A stretch of 64,000 bases of DNA. Origin: Pseudomonas salomonii. Its GTDB lineage: Bacteria > Pseudomonadota > Gammaproteobacteria > Pseudomonadales > Pseudomonadaceae. This document shows positions 36,378 through 44,904 of this stretch, piece by piece (position 1 is the first letter of the stretch; every line of letters begins with the position of its first letter). The stretch spans positions 466,391-530,390 of the forward strand of contig NZ_FNOX01000004.1 of NCBI RefSeq assembly GCF_900107155.1. Reading direction: 5' to 3'. Made by a program: the position numbers and the translations under genes. The notes under the pieces are model-generated. The model did not search any database. It was given only the letters and a program-made list of their open reading frames with translations, and was not told the DNA's origin.

Positions 36378-36678
36378 GATGAGTTCCCTTGCACCTGTAC
36401 AACCTTGGTTGTTTTCAAACGCTCGCTATTTCTTGGGATAGCGATACGTTTGTCCGTGTTGTCATCACAGACCCGGGCACTCTTTCGCGCAACGCTCAAC
36501 TTGGTATTAACGATTTATATACACCAGGCCGTGGTCGGCTTAATGACTAATGCGAAGGGTGTAATCGAGAGATGTATCAAGATGTTTATATGTTTTAATT
36601 CATGGGTTTGAATAAAAAAACGGACGCCGAGGCGTCCGCTATAACTTAAGGTGTATATATACAATTAATGTGCATGTT
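36378..36678. other. AT-rich intergenic region upstream of the repeat lipoprotein gene
   Basis: This 301-base gap contains the lipoprotein promoter region on the minus strand and, at 36613-36639, the terminator of the MaoC-like gene. Positions about 36500-36620 are clearly AT-richer than the rest of the window (ATTTATATACA, GTTTATATGTTTTAATTC), typical of MvaT/H-NS-bound or recently acquired DNA. No gene was seen. Confidence 0.6.
36613..36639 (-). terminator. Rho-independent terminator after the MaoC-like gene
   Basis: On the minus strand CGGACGCC pairs with GGCGTCCG around a two-base loop (36621-36638), followed by seven T residues. It lies about 40 bases after the MaoC-like stop codon. Confidence 0.92.
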
Positions 36679-37527
36679 TCAGGCGATGGGCCGCCACTTG
36701 CCGAGCATATGTTGAATATCGCCGGGGCCTTTTAACTGTAACTCTCCGCTCGAGCCTGCGGCACTGCTGAGCAATATCACTTCACTGGGCAGGCGTACCG
36801 GTTTCTTGAACTCGACTTCTATTTCTACATTGGCGGCAGGCAAATGCTCATTCAGCGCGGCCAATGTGCGCGCGGTATTCCACAGCCCATGGGCGATAGC
36901 CTGGGGAAAGCCGAACAGCTTGGCCGTCAGCGCGCTCAGGTGGATCGGGTTATAGTCGCCGGATACCCGCGCATATCGGCGACCGATATCGGCGGGCGCC
37001 TTCCACCGCGCGACTTCGCTGACAGTGCCGCAGACGGTTAAAGGCGCCTCTTGCGCTTCGCCCTCCAGCTTCACGCCTCGACACAACATACGGCTGTCGG
37101 CTTCCCACAACAGCCCCAGCGCGTCCTCCACCGTGGTCACAATGTCAAAGGTCGCCCCCTTGGCGTGGGGCTGCAGATTGTGCGCGTATACGCCAACTAT
37201 CAGGTTATTCACGCCGCCCAATGGCCGGTGGAGGCGGATACGATTGCTCAGGTGAATCAGCCCCAGCAGCGGAAAGGGGAAATGTTTGTCGGTGAGCAAC
37301 TGCATCTGCAAACCGAACGCAAGGATATGCGGATAAGTACCCGGCAGCACCGGGCTGTCGGCGAAACCGCAGACCTTGCGATAGGCCGCGACGTGCTCAG
37401 GGTTCACGCGTACATGGCAGCGCAATCCGCCATCAGGCAAGGTGCTGCCGCTGATCTTGCGCTTGAGCGCCGCGCGCCAATACAGCGGCAACAGAAACGG
37501 GGTGCTGTCCAATGTCTGCCACTGCAT
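36679..37527 (-). CDS. MaoC-family dehydratase (HtdX-like)
   Basis: A 282-residue protein with the MaoC/hot-dog fold. The C-terminal half has the hydratase motif YARVSGDYNPIHLSALTAKL, with the catalytic Asp and His, and FPQAIAHGLW. The N-terminal half is a degenerate second hot-dog domain. It should hydrate 2-enoyl thioesters to (R)-3-hydroxyacyl thioesters. Start is ATG 37527, two bases after the FabG stop, with GGGAGCG in place; a longer reading would overlap FabG. It forms an operon with the long FabG and faces a divergent thiolase gene. Confidence 0.88.
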   Translation of the reverse strand: MQWQTLDSTPFLLPLYWRAALKRKISGSTLPDGGLRCHVRVNPEHVAAYRKVCGFADSPVLPGTYPHILAFGLQMQLLTDKHFPFPLLGLIHLSNRIRLHRPLGGVNNLIVGVYAHNLQPHAKGATFDIVTTVEDALGLLWEADSRMLCRGVKLEGEAQEAPLTVCGTVSEVARWKAPADIGRRYARVSGDYNPIHLSALTAKLFGFPQAIAHGLWNTARTLAALNEHLPAANVEIEVEFKKPVRLPSEVILLSSAAGSSGELQLKGPGDIQHMLGKWRPIA

Positions 37528-37529
37528 AG

Positions 37530-38873
37530 TCACGCTCCCAGCAGGCTTTGCCCACACACCCGCAACGCCTGGCCGCTGACGGCCCCGGAGCCCGGCTGGC
37601 CGAGCCAGGCGACGGCTTCTGCCACGTCTTGCGGCAAACCACCCTGGCCCAAAGAACTCATGCGCCGCCCGGCTTCACGCAGGGCGAAGGGAATGTGCGC
37701 GGTCATCTGGGTTTCGATAAAACCCGGCGCGACCGCGTTGATGCTGATGCCGCGCTCGCCCAGCATCGGCGCCCAGGCCTGGGCCAGGCCAATCAGACCG
37801 GCCTTGCTCGCGGCGTAGTTGGTTTGCCCGCGATTACCGGCAATCCCGCTGATCGACGCCAGCAGCACCACGCGGCCGTTGTCGTGCAGGGTGCCGCTGT
37901 CGAGCAGGGCTTTGGTCAGCACTTGCGGCGCGTTGAGGTTGACCGCCAATACCGCGTCCCAATATTCCGGGGTCATGTTGGCTAGGGTTTTATCGCGAGT
38001 GATGCCGGCGTTGTGCACCACGATATCGATGCCGTCCGGCAAGTGTTCGATCAACTGCGTGGCCGCGTCTTCGGCGCAGATATCCAGCACCACGGTGCGC
38101 GCGCCGAGGCGAGCGGCGAGGGCTTCGAGGTCGGCCTTGGCCTGGGGCACATCCAGCACGATCACCTCGGCACCGTCGCGTGCCAGGGTTTCGGCAATGG
38201 AGGCGCCGATACCACGCGCAGCACCCGTGACCAACGCCTTGCGCCCAGCCAGCGGGCGCGTCCAGTCTTCAACCGGGGTGGCGCAGGCTTGCAGGCGAAT
38301 GACCTGGCCAGAGATGTACGCACTTTTCGGCGACAGGAAGAAACGCAGCGTACCTTCCAGCTGGTCCTCGGCACCGTCGCCCACATACAACAGTTGCAGC
38401 ACGCCGCCGCTGCGCAGTTCCTTGGCCAGTGAGCGGCTGAAACCTTCGAGGGCGCGTTGGGCACTGGCGGCGAACGGATCGCTGAGGCTTTCCGGCGCGC
38501 GTCCCAGAATCACCACGTGCGCGCTGTGATCGAGATTTTTCAGCAAGGGCTGAAAGAATTCGCGCAGTTGCTTGAGCTGGTCGGTGTGCTGCAAGTCGCT
38601 GGCGTCGAACACCACGGCCTTGAGCCTGGGGCCGTGGCCCGGGATCCAGGTCGACGACTCGGCGCCGTAGGTGTAAATCGCGTCGGTCAGTTTGTGCGCA
38701 AACTCCTGCACCTTGGCGGTCAGCGCCCCACCGCCCAGCAGCAGTGCACCCTCTACCGGGCGCAGGCGTCCGGCCTGCCAGCGTTCCAGGCGTACCGGTG
38801 ACGGCAGGCCAATGGCGGCGACCAGGCGATGGCCGAGGCTTGAGTTGGCGAAGTCGATATAACGGTCAGACAT
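37530..38873 (-). CDS. Long 3-oxoacyl-ACP/CoA reductase (FabG4-like)
   Basis: A 447-residue SDR protein, nearly twice the size of standard FabG. The N-terminal 200 residues form a flavodoxin-like domain without an intact cofactor motif. The C-terminal part is the reductase: the dinucleotide motif VTGAARGIGAS, NAGI, and the Ser, YAASK Tyr and Lys catalytic residues (SISGIAGNRGQTNYAASK). Family precedent is FabG4 of mycobacteria, an NADH-dependent 3-oxoacyl reductase. GGAGAG lies before the ATG. It is cotranscribed with the MaoC-like dehydratase. Confidence 0.9.
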   Translation of the reverse strand: MSDRYIDFANSSLGHRLVAAIGLPSPVRLERWQAGRLRPVEGALLLGGGALTAKVQEFAHKLTDAIYTYGAESSTWIPGHGPRLKAVVFDASDLQHTDQLKQLREFFQPLLKNLDHSAHVVILGRAPESLSDPFAASAQRALEGFSRSLAKELRSGGVLQLLYVGDGAEDQLEGTLRFFLSPKSAYISGQVIRLQACATPVEDWTRPLAGRKALVTGAARGIGASIAETLARDGAEVIVLDVPQAKADLEALAARLGARTVVLDICAEDAATQLIEHLPDGIDIVVHNAGITRDKTLANMTPEYWDAVLAVNLNAPQVLTKALLDSGTLHDNGRVVLLASISGIAGNRGQTNYAASKAGLIGLAQAWAPMLGERGISINAVAPGFIETQMTAHIPFALREAGRRMSSLGQGGLPQDVAEAVAWLGQPGSGAVSGQALRVCGQSLLGA

Positions 38874-38987
38874 GGAACGCTCTCCGAGTGCTGGGGTTCA
38901 AACGGTGGACCATCAATAGGTGAAAGTCGTTCGATTGAGCCTAGGCTAGGCTTGATGATTCCACTCACAACCTTCAGGGAGCTTTCC

Positions 38988-40265
38988 ATGACTCAATTGC
39001 GCCGTGTAGCGATCATTGGCGGTAACCGCATCCCCTTCGCCCGTTCCAATGGCCCATATGCCACGGCGAGTAACCAGGCGATGCTCACCGCTGCCCTCGA
39101 AGGCTTGATCGAGCGCTACAACCTGCACGGCCTGCGCATCGGTGAGGTGGCGGCCGGTGCGGTGCTCAAGCATTCGCGCGACTTCAACCTTACCCGCGAA
39201 TGCGTGCTGGGCTCGCGCCTGTCGCCGCAAACCCCGGCCTATGACATTCAGCAGGCGTGCGGCACCGGGCTGGAAGCGGCGTTGCTGGTGGCCAACAAGA
39301 TTGCCCTGGGCCAGATCGAGTGTGGGATTGCCGGCGGCGTCGACACCACCTCCGATGCGCCGATTGGTGTGAATGAAGGGCTGCGCAAAATTTTGCTGCA
39401 AGCCAACCGCAGCAAATCCATGGCGGATAAATTAAAAGTCCTGTTACAACTTCGTCCCCATCACCTTAAGCCGCAGCTGCCGCGCAATGGCGAGCCGCGC
39501 ACCGGCCTGTCCATGGGCCAGCATTGCGAACTGATGGCGCAGACCTGGCAGATCCCGCGCGCCGAGCAGGATCAACTGGCGTTGGAAAGCCATCAGAAAA
39601 TGGCCGCGTCCTACGCCGAAGGCTGGCACAACGATTTGCTCACCCCGTTTCTGGGCCTCACCCGCGACAACAACCTGCGCCCCGACCTCACCCTGGAAAA
39701 ACTCGCCAGCCTTAAACCGGCGTTCGAGCGCAGTGAAAAGGGCACGCTCACTGCCGGTAACTCCACGCCACTCACCGACGGCGCCTCCTTGGTGCTGCTG
39801 GGCAGTGAAGCCTGGGCCAAGGAGCGCGGCTTGCCGATTCTGGCTTACTTGCGCGATGGCGAAGCGGCGGCGGTAGATTTCGTCAACGGCGCCGAAGGCC
39901 TGCTCATGGCGCCGGTCTACGCGGTGCCACGCTTGCTGGCGAGAAATGGCCTGACGCTGCAGGATTTTGACTACTACGAGATTCACGAGGCTTTTGCTGC
40001 CCAGGTTTTGTGCACACTCAAGGCCTGGGAAGACCCGGAATATTGCAAGAGCCGCCTGGGGCTGGATGCGCCGCTGGGCGCCATTGACCGCAGCCGGCTC
40101 AACGTCAAAGGCAGTTCATTGGCGGCCGGGCACCCGTTTGCCGCCACGGGCGGGCGCATCGTCGCCAACCTGGCCAAACTGTTGGACGCGGCGGGCGAGG
40201 GCCGAGGGCTGATTTCGATCTGCGCCGCCGGTGGTCAGGGTGTGACGGCGATCATTGAACGCTGA
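38988..40265 (+). CDS. Acetyl-CoA C-acyltransferase (thiolase, FadI/FadA2-like)
   Basis: A 425-residue thiolase. The nucleophile cysteine is in QQACGTGLEAAL, and the C-terminal motifs YEIHEAFAAQVL, GHPFAATGGR and CAAGGQG contain the catalytic His and Cys. The size fits the trifunctional-type (FadI) subfamily. Start is ATG 38988, with AGGGAG; earlier in-frame starts lack a ribosome site. It is divergent from the FabG4-like/MaoC operon with a 114-base intergenic promoter region. Together these genes could run one elongation or degradation cycle. Confidence 0.92.
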   Translation: MTQLRRVAIIGGNRIPFARSNGPYATASNQAMLTAALEGLIERYNLHGLRIGEVAAGAVLKHSRDFNLTRECVLGSRLSPQTPAYDIQQACGTGLEAALLVANKIALGQIECGIAGGVDTTSDAPIGVNEGLRKILLQANRSKSMADKLKVLLQLRPHHLKPQLPRNGEPRTGLSMGQHCELMAQTWQIPRAEQDQLALESHQKMAASYAEGWHNDLLTPFLGLTRDNNLRPDLTLEKLASLKPAFERSEKGTLTAGNSTPLTDGASLVLLGSEAWAKERGLPILAYLRDGEAAAVDFVNGAEGLLMAPVYAVPRLLARNGLTLQDFDYYEIHEAFAAQVLCTLKAWEDPEYCKSRLGLDAPLGAIDRSRLNVKGSSLAAGHPFAATGGRIVANLAKLLDAAGEGRGLISICAAGGQGVTAIIER

Positions 40266-40399
40266 TTGCCGACTAAATTGGCATATTGAGTGCATTCTTC
40301 AGTGGTCAGAGGTCGGTAGCCCCTCCCACCGGCGCGCCGATTGCCGTATAACGAGTGCCATACGCGTATTTGGTAATAAAGGACCCACAATAAAAGCTG

Positions 40400-41296
40400 A
40401 TGAAGACTCCTAAACGCATTGAACCCCTGATCGAAGACGGTCTGGTCGACGAAGTGCTGCGCCCTCTCATGAGCGGTAAAGAAGCAGCTGTTTATGTGGT
40501 GCGCTGCGGCAATGAATTGCGTTGCGCCAAGGTTTACAAGGAGGCGAATAAACGAAGTTTTCGTCAGGCATCCGAATACCAGGAAGGCCGTAAGGTTCGT
40601 AACAGCCGTCAGGCCCGGGCCATGGCCAAAGGCTCCAAGTTCGGCAAGAAAGAAACCGAAGACGCTTGGCAGAACGCTGAAGTGGCGGCGTTGTTCCGCC
40701 TCGCCGGTGCGGGCGTTCGCGTGCCTCAGCCGTTCGACTTCCTGGAAGGCGTACTGCTGATGGAACTGGTGGCTGACGAGTACGGCGATGCAGCGCCGCG
40801 TCTTAACGACGTCACGCTGGAGCCGGACCAGGCGCGCGAATACCACGCCTTCCTGATTTCCCAGATCGTGCTGATGCTGTGTACCGGCCTGGTGCACGGT
40901 GACCTGTCCGAGTTCAACGTACTGCTCACGCCAACCGGCCCGGTGATCATCGACCTGCCCCAGGCAGTGGATGCGGCGGGCAACAACCACGCGTTCAGCA
41001 TGCTGGAGCGGGATGTGGGCAACATGGCTTCCTACTTCGGGCGTTTTGCCCCGGAGTTGAAGAAGACCAAGTACGCCAAGGAAATGTGGGCGCTGTACGA
41101 AGCCGGCACCTTGCACCCGGCCAGCGTGTTGACCGGCGAGTTTGACGAGCCTGAAGAGCTGGCGGACGTGGGCGGTGTGATCCGCGAAATCGAAGCGGCG
41201 CGGCTGGATGAAGAGCGCAAGCAAGCGGTTCGGGCGGCGGATGACGCGCCACCGAGCAAGACCGCGGAAGAACCGCCGCCGCCTTGGATGCAGTGA
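40400..41296 (+). CDS. RIO-family protein kinase
   Basis: A 298-residue bacterial RIO kinase (RIO1-like). The fold lacks the usual substrate loops. Visible motifs are the phosphate-binding region LMSGKEAAVYVV, the ATP-binding lysine in CAKVYKEAN, the catalytic loop HGDLSEFNVL, and the metal-binding IIDLPQAVD. The C-terminus is Pro-rich (DDAPPSKTAEEPPPPWMQ). RIO kinases act in ribosome maturation in eukaryotes and archaea; in bacteria the role is poorly known. It stands alone with about 130 bases of upstream sequence. Confidence 0.92.
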   Translation: MKTPKRIEPLIEDGLVDEVLRPLMSGKEAAVYVVRCGNELRCAKVYKEANKRSFRQASEYQEGRKVRNSRQARAMAKGSKFGKKETEDAWQNAEVAALFRLAGAGVRVPQPFDFLEGVLLMELVADEYGDAAPRLNDVTLEPDQAREYHAFLISQIVLMLCTGLVHGDLSEFNVLLTPTGPVIIDLPQAVDAAGNNHAFSMLERDVGNMASYFGRFAPELKKTKYAKEMWALYEAGTLHPASVLTGEFDEPEELADVGGVIREIEAARLDEERKQAVRAADDAPPSKTAEEPPPPWMQ

Positions 41297-41321
41297 TCTC
41301 CCGGCAATTGGAGAGCTAAAA

Positions 41322-41396
41322 AATGTGGGAGCTGGCTTGTTGTAGGAGCCAGCTCCCACATAAAGCAGCCCCACACGACCCGGCTCCCACATTTGT
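41322..41396. repeat. REP palindrome with degenerate extra arm
   Basis: AATGTGGGAGCTGGCTTGTTG and its complement form a hairpin at 41322-41361, followed by a degenerate CGGCTCCCACATTTG arm. It separates the RIO kinase end from the convergent cueR end. Confidence 0.88.
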
Positions 41397-41411
41397 TTTG
41401 TGCAGACCTGA

Positions 41412-41813
41412 TCAGGCGCAACAGCTGCCCGACGCCAACTCCTTGAGAATCGGGCAATCCGGCCGATGGTCACCCTGGCAGTGTTCAACCAGGTCCTGCA
41501 AGGTATCGCGCAATTGCCCCAGCTCCAGAATCTTCTGGTTCAGTTCCTCGATATGCTGGCGCGCCAAGGCTTTTACATCGGCGCTGGCCCGCTGGCGGTC
41601 TTGCCACAAGGTCAGCAGCTTGCCGACTTCTTCCAGCGAAAACCCCAGATCCCGCGAGCGTTTGATAAACGCCAACGTGTGCAAGTCATCGCTGCCATAC
41701 ACGCGGTAGCCGCTGTCGGTACGATGCGCGGCTTTGAGCAGGCCGATGGATTCGTAGTAGCGAATCATCTTGGCGCTCAGCCCGCTCTGGCGGGCGGCCT
41801 GGCCGATGTTCAT
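41412..41813 (-). CDS. cueR: Copper-responsive MerR-family regulator CueR
   Basis: A 133-residue MerR-type activator. It has the N-terminal winged helix ([20 protein letters not shown]), a dimerisation coiled coil, and the Cu(I)-binding loop CQGDHRPDC with the two-cysteine spacing of CueR. The C-terminus ends SCCA. It activates export genes when cytoplasmic Cu(I) or Ag(I) rises. Start is ATG 41813, overlapping the copA stop by ATGA, so cueR is cotranscribed with and coupled to copA. Confidence 0.95.
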   Translation of the reverse strand: MNIGQAARQSGLSAKMIRYYESIGLLKAAHRTDSGYRVYGSDDLHTLAFIKRSRDLGFSLEEVGKLLTLWQDRQRASADVKALARQHIEELNQKILELGQLRDTLQDLVEHCQGDHRPDCPILKELASGSCCA

Positions 41814-44026
41814 GGGCGTTGATCCTCCAAATGCTCTGGTTTCCAAGTGCTCGGTTTCCAGGTTTTTAACAGTAACGCATTACTCACCACGCTGACGCTG
41901 GACAAGGCCATGGCCGCACCCGCCAATACCGGGTTGAGCAGGCCGAATGCCGCCAGGGGAATGCCGATCAAGTTATACACAAAGGCCCAGAACAGGTTCT
42001 GGCGGATTTTCGCGTAGGTCTTGCGGCTGATCTCCAGCGCCGCCGGCACCAGGCGCGGGTCGCCGCGCATCAACGTGATACCGGCGGCATGCATGGCCAC
42101 ATCGGTGCCGCCGCCCATGGCGATGCCAATGTCGGCGGCGGCCAGGGCCGGAGCGTCGTTGATGCCATCACCGACCATGGCGACGACGCCGGTCTTTTTC
42201 AACTCGGCCACGGTGGCGGCCTTGTCGGCCGGCAGCACTTCGGCGTGTACATCATCGATGCCCAGTGCCTCGGCCACCACGCGGGCACTGCCGCGATTGT
42301 CGCCAGTGAGCAAATGGCTGCTGATGTGCTGAGCCTTGAGTTGTTCCACGGCTTGCAATGCGCCGGGCTTGAGGGTGTCGCCAAACGCAAACAGCCCCAG
42401 CACGCGTGGGTGTGCCCCTTGTTCAATCAACCACGACAAGGTGCGGCCTTCGGCTTCCCAGGTTTTGGCAGACTCGGCCAGATCACCTGCGCTCAAGCCG
42501 TTCTCTTCGAGCATGCGGCGGTTGCCCAAGGCCAGTTGCCGGCCGTCCAGCGTACCGGCGATGCCACGGCCGGTCAGGGACTGACTGGCACTCACGTCCG
42601 TCACATTCAGCCCTTTTTCGCTGCACGCATCCAGCACAGCCTTGGCCAGTGGGTGCTCGCTGCCGCGTTGCAAGGCGCCGGCCTGTTGCAGCAAGAGGTC
42701 TTCATTGCCGTCCAGCGCCGCCAGGTGCGCAATTTTTGGCGCGCCGGAGGTGAGTGTGCCGGTCTTGTCGAACACCACCGCGCTGACGGCATGGGCACGT
42801 TCCAGCGCTTCGGCGTCCTTGATCAGGATGCCGTAGCGTGCGGCAACGCCGGTGCCGGCCATGATTGCGGTCGGCGTGGCCAGGCCCAGGGCGCATGGGC
42901 AAGCGATTACCAGGACCGCGACGGCATTGATGATCGCCGTTTCCAGCGAGGCGCCGTACAACCACCAGCCCACCAGCGTAACCAAGGCCAGCACCAACAC
43001 GGCTGGCACAAAGACCTGGCTGACCTTATCCACCAGTTTCTGAATCGGCGCTTTGGCGGCCTGGGCGTCTTCGACCAGGCGGATGATCCGCGCCAACACG
43101 CTCTCTGCGCCCAGCGCCTGGGTGCGGACCAGCAAACGGCCTTCGCCATTGATGGCGCCGCCGGTGACTTTGTCGCCCGGCTGTTTCGGTACCGGCAGGC
43201 TTTCGCCGCTGATCAAGGCCTCGTCGGCATGGCTTTGGCCGTCCACCACTTCGCCGTCCACCGGGAAGCGCTCGCCGGGTTTGACCAGCACCAGATCGTC
43301 GAGCTTCAGCGCGGTGATAGCGACGTCTTCTTCACGGCCTTCAAACACGCGAATCGCGCGTTCCGGGCGCAGGGCTTCGAGGGCACGGATGGCGCTGGCG
43401 GTCTGGCGCTTGGCGCGGCTTTCGAGGTATTTGCCCAGCAACACCAGGGCGATCACCACGGCTGAGGCTTCGAAATACAGGTGAGGCATAGTGCCCACGG
43501 GCGCGGTGAGCCATTCATAAATGCTCAGGCCATAACCGGCGCTGGTGCCGATGGCCACCAGCAGGTCCATATTGCCGGCGCCGGCGCGGACGGCTTTCCA
43601 GGCGGCTATATAGAAACGTGCGCCAAAGATGAATTGCACCGGAGTGGCCAACGCGAATTGCACCCAGGCCGGGAGCATCCAATGCAGGCCGAACGGCTCC
43701 ACCAGCATCGGCAGCACCAATGGCAGCGCCAACGCGATGGCCAACAACAACGACCAGCGCTCGTGGTGCAGACGCTGGGCCTGTTTAGCGTCGGTGACGG
43801 TCTCGCTTTGCGGCAGGGTGGCGGTGTAGCCGGCCTTGTCGACGGCGGCGATCAACACGCCGGGGTCCATCTGGCCCAGCACTTCGACGTGGGCACGTTC
43901 GTTGGCCAGGTTGACGCTGACGCTTTGCACCCCCGGCACCTTGCCCAGCGCGCGCTCCACACGCCCGGCACAGCTGGCGCAGGTCATGCCGCTGATGGGC
44001 AGGTCAAAGGTGGTGGATCCATTCAT
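41810..44026 (-). CDS. copA: Copper-exporting P1B-type ATPase CopA
   Basis: A 738-residue Cu(I)-exporting ATPase. One N-terminal heavy-metal domain (GMTCASC) is followed by eight predicted membrane helices including the transport motif [12 protein letters not shown]. The phosphorylation site is DKTGTLTSG, and the hinge is [10 protein letters not shown]. The protein expels Cu(I) across the inner membrane. Start is ATG 44026 with GGAGG upstream; the longer reading to 44062 lies upstream of the ribosome site. A CueR-type dyad is found in its promoter at 44061-44085. Confidence 0.96.
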   Translation of the reverse strand: MNGSTTFDLPISGMTCASCAGRVERALGKVPGVQSVSVNLANERAHVEVLGQMDPGVLIAAVDKAGYTATLPQSETVTDAKQAQRLHHERWSLLLAIALALPLVLPMLVEPFGLHWMLPAWVQFALATPVQFIFGARFYIAAWKAVRAGAGNMDLLVAIGTSAGYGLSIYEWLTAPVGTMPHLYFEASAVVIALVLLGKYLESRAKRQTASAIRALEALRPERAIRVFEGREEDVAITALKLDDLVLVKPGERFPVDGEVVDGQSHADEALISGESLPVPKQPGDKVTGGAINGEGRLLVRTQALGAESVLARIIRLVEDAQAAKAPIQKLVDKVSQVFVPAVLVLALVTLVGWWLYGASLETAIINAVAVLVIACPCALGLATPTAIMAGTGVAARYGILIKDAEALERAHAVSAVVFDKTGTLTSGAPKIAHLAALDGNEDLLLQQAGALQRGSEHPLAKAVLDACSEKGLNVTDVSASQSLTGRGIAGTLDGRQLALGNRRMLEENGLSAGDLAESAKTWEAEGRTLSWLIEQGAHPRVLGLFAFGDTLKPGALQAVEQLKAQHISSHLLTGDNRGSARVVAEALGIDDVHAEVLPADKAATVAELKKTGVVAMVGDGINDAPALAAADIGIAMGGGTDVAMHAAGITLMRGDPRLVPAALEISRKTYAKIRQNLFWAFVYNLIGIPLAAFGLLNPVLAGAAMALSSVSVVSNALLLKTWKPSTWKPEHLEDQRP

Positions 44027-44060
44027 GGGGCAGTCCTCCAGAGAAGTTGCCCCCAGCATC

Positions 44061-44085
44061 AACCTTGACCTGTGGGGAAGGTCAA
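44061..44085 (-). promoter_or_regulatory. CueR-type operator/promoter of copA
   Basis: On the minus strand TTGACC (-35) is followed by a 19-base spacer, then GATGCT (-10). The spacer holds the dyad ACCTT...AAGGT with centre CCCCACAGGTC. The 19-base spacing is characteristic of MerR-family-activated promoters. Confidence 0.75.
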
Positions 44086-44091
44086 GCGTGT

Positions 44092-44472
44092 TCAGTAATC
44101 CAGTGCGGCGTTCTTCAGGTACATGCCGTCCGGGCCTTGGGCGATGCGTACTTTGCGCACGTCGCCGGCTTTAAGCGTGATGTTCTGCGCAGGCGGTGCG
44201 AGCATGCCCGGCAGGCAACCTGGCGATTGGCCCGGCAGCAGCTTGAGGCGCAGCGATACATTGCCCGCCGGCAAGTTGAACGAGGTGGCCTGCTCCTGGA
44301 ACAGACGCCCGGCCAACTGGTCCTGGATATACAGGCCGATTTCGCAATTGGTCGGCACTTCCAGGCGCTCGCGGGAAATGATCAACACTGCATAATCTTG
44401 ATCCGCATAGGCCATGGGCGCAGCGGCGGACAAGCTCAACAGGCCGATAAGGCTAAAAAACGACCAGCGCAT
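44092..44472 (-). CDS. Exported hypothetical protein near the copper genes
   Basis: A 126-residue protein with a signal peptide ([20 protein letters not shown]) and a beta-rich mature domain with cysteines in PTNCEIGLY and PGCLPG that could form a disulphide. I do not recognise the family. Start is ATG 44472, with GGAG eight bases upstream; the longer reading to 44679 would run through the copZ start region and is rejected. It lies between divergent copper promoters, but copper involvement is inference from position only. Confidence 0.75.
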   Translation of the reverse strand: MRWSFFSLIGLLSLSAAAPMAYADQDYAVLIISRERLEVPTNCEIGLYIQDQLAGRLFQEQATSFNLPAGNVSLRLKLLPGQSPGCLPGMLAPPAQNITLKAGDVRKVRIAQGPDGMYLKNAALDY

Positions 44473-44559
44473 GGCGAATGCTCCGTGGTTCAAATCCAAG
44501 ATGCGTGAAGCTTGGCCGAGGCAACGCCGGAATACCAGCCCAGCCGCAATTTTGAGCGC

Positions 44560-44590
44560 TTGACCTTGCCATCGTGGCAAGGTCGAGACT
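44560..44590 (+). promoter_or_regulatory. CueR-type operator/promoter of copZ
   Basis: TTGACC (44560-44565), a 19-base spacer and GAGACT (44585-44590). The dyad ACCTTGCC...GGCAAGGT (44563-44570 and 44576-44583) is centred in the spacer, the arrangement of CueR-controlled promoters. Confidence 0.8.
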
Positions 44591-44619
44591 GGCCCCAACC
44601 TCATCAAAGGAGTCATGTC

Positions 44620-44817
44620 ATGCAAGTATTCAGTGTTGAAGGAATGACCTGCGGCCATTGTGTTAGAGCGGTCACTCAAGCGGTACAGAGCCAGGACCCG
44701 GCGGCGAGCGTCAACGTCAACCTGGCCGCCAAGGAAGTCGGGGTTGAAAGCCGACTGTCCGCCGAGCAGGTTATCGCGCTGATCACCGAAGAAGGCTACA
44801 GCGCCAAGCTCGCGTAA
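44620..44817 (+). CDS. copZ: Copper chaperone CopZ
   Basis: A 65-residue ferredoxin-like heavy-metal-associated protein with the metal site GMTCGHC. It carries cytoplasmic Cu(I) to CopA or CueR. AAAGGAG precedes the ATG at 44620. It is expressed from its own CueR-type promoter, on the strand opposite copA, about 590 bases away. Confidence 0.95.
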   Translation: MQVFSVEGMTCGHCVRAVTQAVQSQDPAASVNVNLAAKEVGVESRLSAEQVIALITEEGYSAKLA

Positions 44818-44904
44818 ATTTTCCGATAGTTAGCGAGCTATCGTAATGTTCATCACACCCAAGCGCGGCTAGACTGTCGGGCTGCCGACTCACTTGGGTG
44901 TCTG

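Noticed and set aside
36273..36611. 112-residue plus-strand reading upstream of the lipoprotein
   Set aside because: It spans the antisense of the lipoprotein signal peptide and an AT-rich promoter region, without a ribosome site or domain.
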